DNA from: Terriglobia bacterium
GTDB taxonomy: Bacteria; Acidobacteriota; Terriglobia; Bryobacterales; Bryobacteraceae
DNA length: 64,000 nucleotides
NCBI GenBank assembly: GCA_021325235.1
Contig: JAJPHN010000044.1
Location: 62,001-126,000 of the forward strand
Reading direction: 5' to 3'
In this document: positions 1 through 8,887 of the stretch, piece by piece
Position numbering within the stretch: the first letter of the stretch is position 1
Layout of the letters: every line of letters begins with the position of its first letter
Position numbers and translations under genes: made by a program
Notes under the pieces: generated by a model
The model's database searches: none
What the model was told of the DNA's origin: nothing
Seen by the model: the letters and a program-made list of their open reading frames with translations, nothing else

Positions 1-1125
1 CGGCGCATACGTGATCGCTTCGAAAAACTGGTCGCGCTCCCCGACGATGCCGAGCGTGTACAGATCGTGCCTGAATCGCCGCTCCAGATACCCGATCGAA
101 TACACTTCGCTCGAAATGGCGGTGGCAAACGAGTACGAAAAGGCTTGCCGGAACAGGTACGAGCTCAGGTAGTTGTAATCGATCTTGCCGGTAAAACCCC
201 AGATATTCGTGCGGCCCGTGAGTTCAAATTGCGTGCCGCCTTCCGTGGTATTCGGGCATCTCCCGTTCACCGGTGTGTAGCCGTGGTCGCAGCTTCCGTT
301 GGAAAATTGTGTGGTCGGCAGACCGCTGTCCTTCACGCTGTACAGATTGAAGTTGAAATCGCTGACCTCGTTTGGCTTACCGCGGAAATTGTATAGCAGC
401 GCCGGGCCGCGCTGGGTGAAGTACTGTCCTTCGGCGGTCATATCGTAGCTGCGGCTCATCGCCCAGTAATAGCCGAACCCGTAGACATAGCCGAAGAGCG
501 TTGTGTGTCCGATGCTGGGCGTGAGAAAACCGCTCTGGCGTGGATTCCGCCCGAGCGGTCTCCGGAAGTACGGCAGGTAAAGTATCGGAATGTGTTTCAC
601 GCGGAAGAGCGCGCTTCGCGCCATCGCGTGATCGCCGGGCACGATCTCAAAGGTCGGCGCCTCGAACACCCACCAGGGCTTGGGCAGCTTACAGTCGGTG
701 ACAAAGCCGTGGTGCAGAATGTAGCGGTTCTTGATGCGCTCCACCCACTGCGCCTGGAAATAAAACGGATTGCTGGTGGTGAGCTGAAACGGGTTGCTCA
801 TCAGCTTCGGAGGCGCCGTTCCGGTGACACCATAGAAGCGGCCTTCGTCCGTTGCCAGATTGAACTCCGCCTTCTCGGCATTGATGATGTCGCCCGTCTT
901 GTAGTACTCCATGCGCACATGGCCGCGCGCGTAGACCCAGTCGGTATCGGAGTTGAAGTCGATCTGATCGGCTGAAATGGACATCTCCGTGGTGCGCACC
1001 CGCGAAGCGCCCCGCAGATATCTCCACTCACTGTTGCTTTCCTGGTTGATTGCGCTGGTCCAGATCTCGTCCTGTTTCGGTGTGTCCGCGGCAGGCGGCC
1101 GCGTGGCGACCTGCGCTTTCAGCAT
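1..1125 (-). CDS. lptD: LPS-assembly outer-membrane protein LptD (OstA), 5' portion; C-terminus lies beyond the window
   Basis: The reverse strand is open from about 1350 to the window edge. From the ATG at 1125 it encodes about 375 residues. A short OstA-like N-terminal part (SADQIDFNSDTDWVYARGHV, then a segment reading GDIINAEKAEFNL) leads into beta-barrel sequence containing HHGFVTDCKLPKPWW, LYLPYFRRPLG and GFLTPSIGHTTLFGYVYG, which are typical of acidobacterial LptD. LptD is the outer-membrane translocon that inserts LPS. The start is uncertain: upstream of 1125 the same frame encodes a hydrophobic signal-like stretch (FAKLLFWAVFCTVLAW) with no ATG, so a TTG or GTG start further upstream (for example TTG near 1269) is possible. 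Family call is confident; the 3' end is not visible. Confidence 0.85.
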   Translation of the reverse strand, partial: MLKAQVATRPPAADTPKQDEIWTSAINQESNSEWRYLRGASRVRTTEMSISADQIDFNSDTDWVYARGHVRMEYYKTGDIINAEKAEFNLATDEGRFYGVTGTAPPKLMSNPFQLTTSNPFYFQAQWVERIKNRYILHHGFVTDCKLPKPWWVFEAPTFEIVPGDHAMARSALFRVKHIPILYLPYFRRPLGRNPRQSGFLTPSIGHTTLFGYVYGFGYYWAMSRSYDMTAEGQYFTQRGPALLYNFRGKPNEVSDFNFNLYSVKDSGLPTTQFSNGSCDHGYTPVNGRCPNTTEGGTQFELTGRTNIWGFTGKIDYNYLSSYLFRQAFSYSFATAISSEVYSIGYLERRFRHDLYTLGIVGERDQFFEAITYAP

Positions 1126-1353
1126 GCCCGGCCACGCCAAAACCGTGCAAAAAACAGCCCAAAACAGAAGTTTTGCAAATTGTTCTGGACAAAATGCGCG
1201 TCTTCTGTTAGATACAGAAACTGGAACAGTATCGATTCCCGGTGAATCGGGAGCAGCGGACGGGCTCAACCGAAAACCGTAGCATGCCGCGCGCCGGCGG
1301 AGCAATAGTGTGTCGAGAGCATCGTTGAGAAGGATAACAGCCAGAGACCCCAA

Positions 1354-2202
1354 ATGACCTGCCAGTATTGTCAGACTTGGATTTTAGACGACGACCACCG
1401 CTGTCCGCGTTGCGGCAGACGTGTGCGTGCGACGCCCGCTCGCATTTCTCCGGCCACTTACCCGATTGCTGCTACCGCCACCGCGCCCGCCTACGATTTC
1501 GAGCCCGAGACCGCGCCGATATCCCCCGAAGCAGCACCCGGCCAGCAGGCCGCGCTGTTTTCGGGAACAGCCGGCGAGCCGCGCGTCATCCCCTTCGCTT
1601 CGCTCACCTCACCTTCCGAACGCACTGCCATCCGGCGCCGCGCTGCCACATCCGCCAAAGCCGACCGCAAGCGTACTCGCGTGACACGCAGCGAAGTCGA
1701 GCAGAGCCGCTTTGACTTCCCCTCCGAGATTTCCGCCGCGGAAGCTGCCCAGGCCGATGCCCGCCTGAAGATGTTCTGCGAGACGCCGGTCGCGACGGCC
1801 GGTCCGCGTCTGCAGGCCGCGCTCTTTGATGCGCTGGTGATGGCCTGCGGCTGCGGGCCCGCGCTCGGTCTCTATTTCTATCTCGGCGGCCAGCTTTCGC
1901 TCGATAAGCACGTGCTTCCGTTCTTTTTCCTGGCGCTGCTCACCATTCCGCTCTATTACAAACTGTTATGGGCTCTCGCCGGCAAAGATACGCCCGGCAT
2001 GCGCGCTGCCCGGCTCGAGCTCGTCGATTTCGACGGCAAGGAGCCAGGCCGCGATCAGCGCTTCGGAAGGCTCTTCGGCAGCGCTCTCAGTCTGCTCGCC
2101 GCCGGGATCGGGATGATCTGGCTGTTGGTCGACGAAGAGCGCCTCACCTGGCACGATCATATGTCCGGCACCTTCCCGACGTTCTCGGACCGCCGCAACT
2201 AA
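1354..2202 (+). CDS. Zinc-ribbon RDD-family membrane protein
   Basis: 282 residues. The N-terminus carries a four-cysteine zinc ribbon (C3, C6, C17, C20; CQYC and CPRC). A Pro/Ala-rich and then charged linker of about 125 residues follows. The C-terminal third is an RDD domain with three hydrophobic segments (roughly residues 155-178, 186-205 and 230-255) and the family-type sequence DTPGMRAARLELVD. RDD proteins are small inner-membrane proteins of mostly unknown function, some linked to ion transport. Convergent with clpS; a weak GCGGG/CCCGC hairpin lies in the 72-bp gap. The specific role cannot be read from context. Confidence 0.75.
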   Translation: MTCQYCQTWILDDDHRCPRCGRRVRATPARISPATYPIAATATAPAYDFEPETAPISPEAAPGQQAALFSGTAGEPRVIPFASLTSPSERTAIRRRAATSAKADRKRTRVTRSEVEQSRFDFPSEISAAEAAQADARLKMFCETPVATAGPRLQAALFDALVMACGCGPALGLYFYLGGQLSLDKHVLPFFFLALLTIPLYYKLLWALAGKDTPGMRAARLELVDFDGKEPGRDQRFGRLFGSALSLLAAGIGMIWLLVDEERLTWHDHMSGTFPTFSDRRN

Positions 2203-2274
2203 GTGGCTTTTTGGACGCGCTAACTGAACCGCGCGCGTAAGCAAGCGGGTGTTCGAAATTCCCGCCGAAACGAA

Positions 2275-2625
2275 TTACACCGTTGCTGTGTTGCCCGCCG
2301 GCTCAACAATCGCCGACATCGAGCCTTTCGATTGCGGCATCCGCGGATCGGCTCCATAGCTCTGTATCTGATCGCGCCCGAACTCCGCCTCCTCCAGTCC
2401 GCAGGTGATCACGATCGTGCGTCCTTTCGTATCGACCTCGACGGCGTGCTGAAATGCTGTCTCGAGTGGAAAAAAGAACAGCTTCTGCAGCATCTCGATC
2501 ACGTAATCGTAGGTGTGTTCATCGTCATCGAGCAGAACGACGTGAAATAGATTTCCATGCTCCTGCCGGAGGTCGTCCTGCAGCGCCGGACTGACCTTCT
2601 CGGGAACCACTACCGCACTCAGCAT
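2275..2625 (-). CDS. clpS: ATP-dependent Clp protease adaptor ClpS
   Basis: 116 residues. The core HVVLLDDDEHTYDYVIEMLQ and the downstream TKGRTIVITCGLEEAE match the ClpS fold, which docks on the N-domain of ClpA/ClpC and delivers N-end-rule substrates. The usual N-degron pocket pattern (DD...T.D.V...L) is visible. The C-terminal tail of about 30 residues after the core is longer than usual. No clpA neighbour is in the window. Divergent from the membrane-protein gene at 2729, with a TGCCCC/GGGGCA hairpin (2683-2700) between them. Confidence 0.92.
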   Translation of the reverse strand: MLSAVVVPEKVSPALQDDLRQEHGNLFHVVLLDDDEHTYDYVIEMLQKLFFFPLETAFQHAVEVDTKGRTIVITCGLEEAEFGRDQIQSYGADPRMPQSKGSMSAIVEPAGNTATV

Positions 2626-2728
2626 GCCGCAGCGTTTATTCTAGCCTGCGGACGCTGTACGATTACACTCCCGGTTTCAGCTTGCCCCACGTGAGGGGCA
2701 CTCACAACCATCGCCGGACCTCGCCCGA

Positions 2729-4546
2729 ATGGGAAAAAACGAGTATGCTTGCTTTGTGGATGAGGCTAATGTAAACCGGGTACCGGCGCCGATCGAGGCT
2801 GAGATCGTCCCGTCAGTCGCGCTCGACGCCGGTAGCTCGGTCGGGCCTTCCCAACCAGCCCAGAAGGCAATGTCGGGAGTTGGCAAGTTACTTTCGGCAC
2901 TGCTCATCTGTGGCGTGCTTCTGCTCGTCGGCTATGGCATCTACCGTTTCCTGTTGCCTTTCTGGGCGCCTATTCTCTTCTACACGTACGTTCTGGTTGC
3001 GTTACTGGTTCTGGGTCTTGCCGTCCGAGAACTCAAGCGCGATCAAAAGCGCAGGAGCGAAGAACAGCCATTCTCGGAGAAAGTCGGAAAAGCCGCCAGA
3101 AAGAATACAATCCCGGCGCGGCTGGAGAGAGCGCGTGACCGAATTGCAATGGTGGCACGAACGCTCGCGAATGCAATCGCCTGGCCCGTAACATTCCTAC
3201 ACAGCAGGCAGGTTGTCCGCCATCATGGCAGGCCCGGTATGACTCTTGAAGAGTTTGCCCTTCGCGCCGTCGACCGCCCCGAGCAAAACTTTGCCCTATT
3301 TTCATTGATGATTACCGCTGTCGTAACCGCCGGGCTCCTTCTGGGTATCATCCCCGGCCTGTACGGAAAAGCGGCGTTGGCACTGCTCATCGCAGGTACC
3401 ACCTTGCGCCATATCCAGTACTCCATCGGAACGGTTCCGCTTCCGACGAGCCTGCGACGCGTAACGAATCGCCCCTACACCGCATTTATTGCGATTCTCG
3501 TCTGCGATTTCGCTACCTTGATTCTCGCTTTGACGTGTCTCAGTTCAGCCCGTATTCCGCCTGCGCACATTCACCTCCTTGATTTCTGGAACACCACCAA
3601 ACAACTTGCGGAGCCCTGGGATGCCCCCATGGCTCTGTTGAAGTCGAGACACCTTGATATGCACGAGGTGATCCTGGGACTTGTCGCCCTGTTTCTGGAT
3701 CTTGCTCTTCTCGAAATCTGGAGACATCGTCGCGAATTCATCCGAAAGGACGAGGACCATGTCTGGCTTGCCAGTACCGCTAATCGTCTGGGAGATTTCG
3801 CCCTCGCCATGCGCCACTTGCGGAACGTGAAACATCTGGATGCCGACAGCCGCATCGTGGAAGTTTCCGCTCTGCTCGGGGTGAACGAATTGGAACGAGC
3901 CGAAAGTGAATTGAAGAGCGCCTTGGAAGAAACGGAACGCCTCGCCAGCCCCGACCGGATATTCACTACCTTATGGGGCCTGGGTGCAATGCTGCCGCTC
4001 TCCAACGACGTGCACATCGGGCTACTGAAAAGCGCGATCCGATCGAAGGTCAAGGATACCTACCTGCTCTCAGCGATTGGCCTGCACGAAGCGAGTGAAG
4101 ATTTCAAGCAGAGAGCGCTGGGTGTTTTCTTTCCCGTCAAAGATCAATATCCTCTCACGTCGGCGGCGCTCCTGAGTTGGAGCGACCCGGAGGTTGCGGC
4201 TAGCCTCCTGCAGCGAACGGATTTCGAGTTTACAGTCGATGAAGCGAGCGCGATGGTAATTCGGCTTGCGATCGTTTTGGGCGATGCCAATACCAGTTCT
4301 GATCAGGATCGGAAAGCCCTCGACGACTGGTGCGATCAGGATCTTTCGAAATTCCGAGCGCTATGTGCCGCCCTTACGGACTCCTACGACATCCTGGCCG
4401 TCGCCTCTAGTTTCCGCTCGATCGTGCAGCGGGCACGAAACCTGGGTTCAGGCAGAGCGGAGCAGTTGGCCTTCGTCTACGATTCGCTCATCGTCAGAAT
4501 CAAAGACCCGGACGCCAAAGCTTTCGTGGTGCAGATGGACGCGTAA
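2729..4546 (+). CDS. Multi-pass membrane protein of unknown function with a helical, TPR-like C-terminal region
   Basis: 605 residues, not recognised. A charged N-terminus is followed by hydrophobic segments at about 53-72, 78-98, 188-208, 210-226, 251-272 and 312-331. A long basic loop (about 100-185) lies between the second and third. The C-terminal 270 residues are soluble and helical; stretches such as LLGVNELERAESELKSALEE suggest degenerate TPR-like repeats. No enzyme motif was found. Codon use looks like that of its neighbours. The next gene, a cytochrome c, starts 56 bp downstream on the same strand, but co-transcription is not evident. The ATG at 2729 is the first in frame after a short leader. 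Confidence 0.6.
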   Translation: MGKNEYACFVDEANVNRVPAPIEAEIVPSVALDAGSSVGPSQPAQKAMSGVGKLLSALLICGVLLLVGYGIYRFLLPFWAPILFYTYVLVALLVLGLAVRELKRDQKRRSEEQPFSEKVGKAARKNTIPARLERARDRIAMVARTLANAIAWPVTFLHSRQVVRHHGRPGMTLEEFALRAVDRPEQNFALFSLMITAVVTAGLLLGIIPGLYGKAALALLIAGTTLRHIQYSIGTVPLPTSLRRVTNRPYTAFIAILVCDFATLILALTCLSSARIPPAHIHLLDFWNTTKQLAEPWDAPMALLKSRHLDMHEVILGLVALFLDLALLEIWRHRREFIRKDEDHVWLASTANRLGDFALAMRHLRNVKHLDADSRIVEVSALLGVNELERAESELKSALEETERLASPDRIFTTLWGLGAMLPLSNDVHIGLLKSAIRSKVKDTYLLSAIGLHEASEDFKQRALGVFFPVKDQYPLTSAALLSWSDPEVAASLLQRTDFEFTVDEASAMVIRLAIVLGDANTSSDQDRKALDDWCDQDLSKFRALCAALTDSYDILAVASSFRSIVQRARNLGSGRAEQLAFVYDSLIVRIKDPDAKAFVVQMDA

Positions 4547-4602
4547 TAGCAACTCATCTTCCTCCTGTCATAATCTCTATTTACATTCCGCACTTTGATC
4601 CG

Positions 4603-5568
4603 ATGAACTTTCGCGCTCTGCTCGTATTGACCGCCGCGTTCGCGCTCTCTGCCGCGCAACAGACACAGAATCCGCCTACTACGCCCCCGCCGCAGCCTCC
4701 CGCAGGCGCAGCCAACGGCCCGCAGCCCGGCCCTGCTGTGAAGGCTCCCGGCCCCGGCCAGCGCACCGGAGAAGCTGTTCATGGCCAGCAACCCTCGCCC
4801 GCCGGCGGAATGGCCGACTTCCTTGCGATCGGCCCTCCCGCCGATCCCGAAGCCGCTGCCCGCGGTCAAAAACTCTTCGTCGCAAACTGCGCCTTCTGCC
4901 ACGGCACCAACGCGAATGGCGGCAACGGCGGACCCGATCTGGTGCGCTCACTCGTGGTGCTGCACGATAAAGGTACCGGCGCAGAGATCGGCCCGGTGGT
5001 CCACAACGGCCGCCCCGGCAAAGGTATGCCGCCCTTCCCGTCGCTGACCGACGCGCAGATTCACGACATCGCCCAATTCCTGAAGCAGCGTCATCAGGCC
5101 GCCTCGAATCGCATGGCCTATCAGATTCAGAACATCGTCACCGGCGATCCCAAAGCGGGCGAAGCGTACTTCAATGCGCATTGCGCCAGCTGCCATTCGG
5201 CAACCGGAGATCTCGCCCACATTGCCACGAAGATCTCCGATCCCGTGCAACTCCAGCAGCGCTTCCTTTATCCCAAAGAAGAGCATTACCCGGGTATGCC
5301 CGGGCCTCCGCCCGATCCGCGCGCCGAAAGGACGGTTAGCGTCAAGCTGCCCGACGGCCAGTCGTATACCGGGAAGCTCGATCACATCGATGATTTCAGC
5401 GTCGCGCTCACGGATGCCTCCGGCCAGCACCACTCCTGGCTGCTCGATCAGACACCGGGCATTCAGGTCGAAGTGCACGATCCTCTCGCTGCGCATGCCA
5501 AGCTGCTGACCGAATACACCAATGCCGATATGCACAACATCCTTGCTTATCTGGAGACGTTGAAGTAA
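4603..5568 (+). CDS. Diheme c-type cytochrome, partner of a PQQ dehydrogenase
   Basis: 321 residues. A signal peptide (MNFRALLVLTAAFALSAAQ) precedes a Pro/Gly-rich linker to about residue 65. Two haem c sites follow: CAFCH with a downstream GMPPF methionine ligand, and CASCH with a probable ligand in YTNADMHNILAY near the C-terminus. About 75 residues resembling a small beta domain sit between CASCH and that methionine, so the second cytochrome domain carries an insertion. The stop codon is directly followed by the ATG of the PQQ dehydrogenase with no gap, so the two are almost certainly co-translated. The inferred role is periplasmic electron acceptor for that enzyme. Confidence 0.88.
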   Translation: MNFRALLVLTAAFALSAAQQTQNPPTTPPPQPPAGAANGPQPGPAVKAPGPGQRTGEAVHGQQPSPAGGMADFLAIGPPADPEAAARGQKLFVANCAFCHGTNANGGNGGPDLVRSLVVLHDKGTGAEIGPVVHNGRPGKGMPPFPSLTDAQIHDIAQFLKQRHQAASNRMAYQIQNIVTGDPKAGEAYFNAHCASCHSATGDLAHIATKISDPVQLQQRFLYPKEEHYPGMPGPPPDPRAERTVSVKLPDGQSYTGKLDHIDDFSVALTDASGQHHSWLLDQTPGIQVEVHDPLAAHAKLLTEYTNADMHNILAYLETLK

Positions 5569-7155
5569 ATGTTCCGCTCCCTGCTCTCGCTCGCGCTTCT
5601 GGGCGCCTCCGCTCTGCTCGCTGCAGATGATGCCCTCAACCCGGCTACCATCGCCAATCCGCCGCTCGGAAGCTGGCTCACCTACAACGGCGATTATTCG
5701 GGACGCCGCTTCAGCCCGCTTGACCAGATCAACGCCTCGAACGTAAAGAATTTGACCCTCGCCTGGGCCTTTCGCGCCAAAGTTCCACCCGGCGGCAGCC
5801 CGTTTGGCATGGTGATCAAGTCGACTCCGCTGGAGCTCAACGGCGTTCTGTACTTCACCATGCCCGATAATTGCTGGGCTGTCGACGCGCGCACCGGCCG
5901 CGAGATCTGGCACTACAGCTGGCAAAGTCAGGGCGGCATCCACACCGGCAATCGCGGCGTCGGCATCTACGGCAACTGGGTCTTCTTTGAAACACCCGAT
6001 AACCACCTCATCTCGCTCGAAAAGGACACCGGCAAGTTCCGCTGGGCCGTCGTCATCGCCGATCTTGCACAGGAATATTTCTCAACCCCCGCGCCGCTCA
6101 TCGTCGGTAACCACGTGATCGTCGGAGTCGGGGGCGACTCGCTCGATGTTCCCGGCTTTCTCGAAGCGCGCGATCCGGAAGATGGCAAAGTGCAATGGCG
6201 CTGGAACAGCGAGCCGGCTAAAGGCGAGCCGGGCTCCGAAAGCTGGCCCGATGAGCAATCGATGAGCCACGGCGGCGGCATGACCTGGATCCCCGGCACC
6301 TACGATGCCGATCTGCACCTTCTCTACTGGGGCACCGGCAACCCGAACCCGGTGCATGCCGGACAGGGCCGCAAAGGCGACAATCTGTGGACCTGCTCGA
6401 TCGTCGCCCTCAATCCCGATACCGGCAAACTTGTCTGGTGGTTCCAGTCGTCCCCGCACGATACCCACGACTGGGACAACGTGGAAACACCCGTCCTCTT
6501 CGACGGCACCATCGACGGCAAACCGCGCAAGCTCCTCGCGCAGGCCGCTCGCAACGGCTATTTCTTTGTGCTCGACCGCACCAACGGCAAGAGCGTCGTG
6601 AGCGCGCCTTACATTCCGCTGAACTGGTCAAAGGGCACCGACAAACTCGGCCGTCCGATCCCGAACACGGATAAAGAGCCGAAGACCGACGGTGCGCTTG
6701 TGATTCCCGCGTCCGGCGGCGGAACGAATTGGTTTCCACCCAGCTTCAGTCCGCAAACCGGTCTGTTCTACGTCACGGCCACGCCTTCCTACAGCGTCTA
6801 TTATTTGACCGACACCAGCCCCCATCCGGAAGGCTATGGCGGCCGCGATGCCGGGCTATGGTCACAGTCCGGCCTGGTCGCGATCGATTATCAGACCGGG
6901 AAAATTCGTTGGAATCACGTCTATCCGGATAGCGGCGGACATTCTGGCATATTGACCACGGCCGGTCATCTGCTCTTCACCGGCGATCCCTCCGGCAACC
7001 TGATCGCCTTCGATCCGGAAAATGGCAAACCGCTCTGGCACACCGGCCTGACCGCGACCGTCGACAACGGACCCATGACCATCCTGCTCGATAATCATCA
7101 GTACTTGATCGTGGGAGCAGGCGACACTTTATACGCGTTCACGCTGCCCCGCTAA
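5569..7155 (+). CDS. PQQ-dependent (quinoprotein) dehydrogenase
   Basis: 528 residues with a signal peptide (MFRSLLSLALLGASALLAADD). It has repeated beta-propeller W-motifs of the PQQ family, such as GVLYFTMPDNCWAVDARTGRE, DPDTGKLVWWFQ-like blades and HLLFTGDPSGNLIAFD. The DWDNVETPVLFDG segment resembles the DHD.D active-site region of alcohol/glucose quinoproteins. It is expected to oxidise an alcohol or sugar in the periplasm and pass electrons to the adjoining diheme cytochrome (4603-5568). The substrate cannot be deduced. No PQQ biosynthesis genes are in the window. Confidence 0.9.
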   Translation: MFRSLLSLALLGASALLAADDALNPATIANPPLGSWLTYNGDYSGRRFSPLDQINASNVKNLTLAWAFRAKVPPGGSPFGMVIKSTPLELNGVLYFTMPDNCWAVDARTGREIWHYSWQSQGGIHTGNRGVGIYGNWVFFETPDNHLISLEKDTGKFRWAVVIADLAQEYFSTPAPLIVGNHVIVGVGGDSLDVPGFLEARDPEDGKVQWRWNSEPAKGEPGSESWPDEQSMSHGGGMTWIPGTYDADLHLLYWGTGNPNPVHAGQGRKGDNLWTCSIVALNPDTGKLVWWFQSSPHDTHDWDNVETPVLFDGTIDGKPRKLLAQAARNGYFFVLDRTNGKSVVSAPYIPLNWSKGTDKLGRPIPNTDKEPKTDGALVIPASGGGTNWFPPSFSPQTGLFYVTATPSYSVYYLTDTSPHPEGYGGRDAGLWSQSGLVAIDYQTGKIRWNHVYPDSGGHSGILTTAGHLLFTGDPSGNLIAFDPENGKPLWHTGLTATVDNGPMTILLDNHQYLIVGAGDTLYAFTLPR

Positions 7156-7200
7156 GTGGGGCGGACGTTCATGTCCGCGGCGGTGCGTCCCCGCACCGCC
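7155..7200 (+). repeat. Tandem hairpins, REP-like intergenic element (copy 1)
   Basis: Directly after the PQQ dehydrogenase stop. The first hairpin is GCGGAC-GTTCAT-GTCCGC (7161-7178). The second is GGCGGTGCG-TCCC-CGCACCGCC (7179-7200), a perfect 9-bp stem. The leading AGTGGGGCGGAC recurs at 36468. No U-tract follows, so a role as a classical terminator is doubtful. It may be a dispersed palindromic repeat or an mRNA-stabilising element. Confidence 0.5.
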
Positions 7201-7207
7201 TCTCTTG

Positions 7208-8887
7208 ATGCACATACCTGACGGTTACCTCAGCCCCGAAACCTGCGCCGTCCTCTACGCGGCTTCGGCTCCGTTCTGGTATGTCGCACTGCGACGCGTG
7301 AAAAAGCTCCTTCACACCCGCTTCCTTCCGCTCATTTCGCTTTTCGCCGCATTTTCATTCGTGGTGATGATGTTCAATCTCCCGCTGCCCGGCGGCACCA
7401 CCGGTCACGCCGTCGGCATGGGCATCGCCGCCATCGTCCTCGGCCCCTGGGCCTCGATTCTCGCCATCTCAACCGCGCTCGCCATTCAGGCGTTCTTCTT
7501 TGGCGACGGAGGCATCACCGCACTTGGCGCAAACTGCTTCAACATGGCCATCATCGGTTCGCTCAGCGCCTGGTGTCTGTATCACCTGCTCGCCGGAAAC
7601 GCACCGAACACTGCGCGTCGCCGCGTTATCGCGGCCGGCCTCGCCGGATATGCGGCCATCAATCTCTCCGCACTGCTTGCCGCGATCGAATTTGGCATTC
7701 AGCCGATCTTTTTCCACGACGCTCACGGTACTCCGCTTTACTGCCCCTATCCGCTCTCCATCTCTGTTCCGGCCATGATGCTCGGCCACCTCACCTTTGC
7801 CGGATTCGCCGAATTCATCCTCACCGCCGGCGTCGTCGCCTACCTCCAGCGCGCCGATCCTGCGCTTTTGGGCGACTCCGCCGCTGGGCAGCCGCGAGCT
7901 CTTCGCCCGCTCTGGCTCACTCTCGCGGCTCTTGTCCTGCTCACCCCGCTCGGCATCATCGCCGTCGGCACCGCCTGGGGCGAGTGGAGCCCGTCCGATT
8001 TCGCCAAAGCACCCGCCGGTCTCGCCCGCCTCTCGAATCTATGGAACGCACCCATCGCCCGCTACGAGCCGCAATTTATCCGCAGCGCATCCGTCGGCTA
8101 TATCGTTGCCGCGCTGATCGGCGTCGCTCTTATTCTGCTGGTTTTCCTCCTGCTGTCCCGCTTCCGCCCCGGCTTTATCGAGCGCACCACGGGCCATCTG
8201 TACGAAATCGCCGCCCACTCGCTGTTTGCTGAAGAAATCGCTCGCACCCGCGGTCTGCTCCAGCCCGTCGATCCGCGCCTCAAACTCTGCTGCGCCTGCC
8301 TGCTTCTTGTTGCGGCCATTTCGATTCGCTCATGGCTCCCGCTTCTGATCCTGCTCGGGCTGATCACCGCGCTCGCTCTTCTTTCGCACATTCCGCTCTC
8401 GCTTCTCTCGAAAACGGTCTGGTTCCCGGCGCTCGCCTTCAGCGGCCTCATCGCCATCCCCGCTCTCTTCCTGACCCCCGGCCCGCTGCTCTATGCTCAC
8501 ATCACCCGGCCCGGTTTCAAAACCGCCTCGCTCCTGCTTCTCCGCGTCGAAGCCTGCGCCACCATTTCCGCCGCACTCATTTTCACTACCAGCTGGAGCC
8601 GTCTCCTGCGCGCACTCCGCTTCTTCCGCATCCCGGTCTCGGCGGTGATGATCCTGGGCATGGCGCATCGCTATCTTTTCCTGCTGCTCAGGACCGCTCG
8701 CGATATGTTTGAAGCGCGTCAGAGCCGCCTTGTCGGCACACTGCCTCGCGCCGAACGCGTGCGCCTCACCGCTTCTGCCGCCGGTGTCCTGCTCTCGAAA
8801 ACGTTCGAGCTCACCACCGAAGTCCACGCCGCGATGCGCTCGCGCGGCTATCACGGCGAAACCTATCTGCTCGACGATCCGTCATGA
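7208..8887 (+). CDS. Fused CbiM-CbiQ component of an ECF-type cobalt/nickel transporter
   Basis: 559 residues. The ATG at 7208 is preferred over the TTG at 7205 because it gives the N-terminus MHIPDGYL. In the CbiM/NikM family Met1-His2 form part of the metal site, so the start codon matters functionally. Residues 1-200 are CbiM (substrate-binding membrane subunit). Residues about 225-320 hold a two-helix CbiN/PDGLE-like segment. Residues about 330-559 are CbiQ (EEIARTRGLLQPVDPRLKL, later RSRGYHGE). The subunits are usually separate genes. The stop overlaps the CbiO start (ATGA), so the ATPase is translationally coupled. No cobalamin riboswitch or metal-regulator site is visible in the 49-bp leader. 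Confidence 0.88.
   Translation: MHIPDGYLSPETCAVLYAASAPFWYVALRRVKKLLHTRFLPLISLFAAFSFVVMMFNLPLPGGTTGHAVGMGIAAIVLGPWASILAISTALAIQAFFFGDGGITALGANCFNMAIIGSLSAWCLYHLLAGNAPNTARRRVIAAGLAGYAAINLSALLAAIEFGIQPIFFHDAHGTPLYCPYPLSISVPAMMLGHLTFAGFAEFILTAGVVAYLQRADPALLGDSAAGQPRALRPLWLTLAALVLLTPLGIIAVGTAWGEWSPSDFAKAPAGLARLSNLWNAPIARYEPQFIRSASVGYIVAALIGVALILLVFLLLSRFRPGFIERTTGHLYEIAAHSLFAEEIARTRGLLQPVDPRLKLCCACLLLVAAISIRSWLPLLILLGLITALALLSHIPLSLLSKTVWFPALAFSGLIAIPALFLTPGPLLYAHITRPGFKTASLLLLRVEACATISAALIFTTSWSRLLRALRFFRIPVSAVMILGMAHRYLFLLLRTARDMFEARQSRLVGTLPRAERVRLTASAAGVLLSKTFELTTEVHAAMRSRGYHGETYLLDDPS

Noticed and set aside
4948-6006. 352-residue antisense ORF across the cytochrome and PQQ genes
   Set aside because: Shadow frame of two confidently identified genes.
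7156-7204. Cobalamin riboswitch upstream of the CbiM-CbiQ gene
   Set aside because: The leader is only 49 bp and consists of two hairpins; no B12-box or the long fold expected of a cobalamin riboswitch is present.
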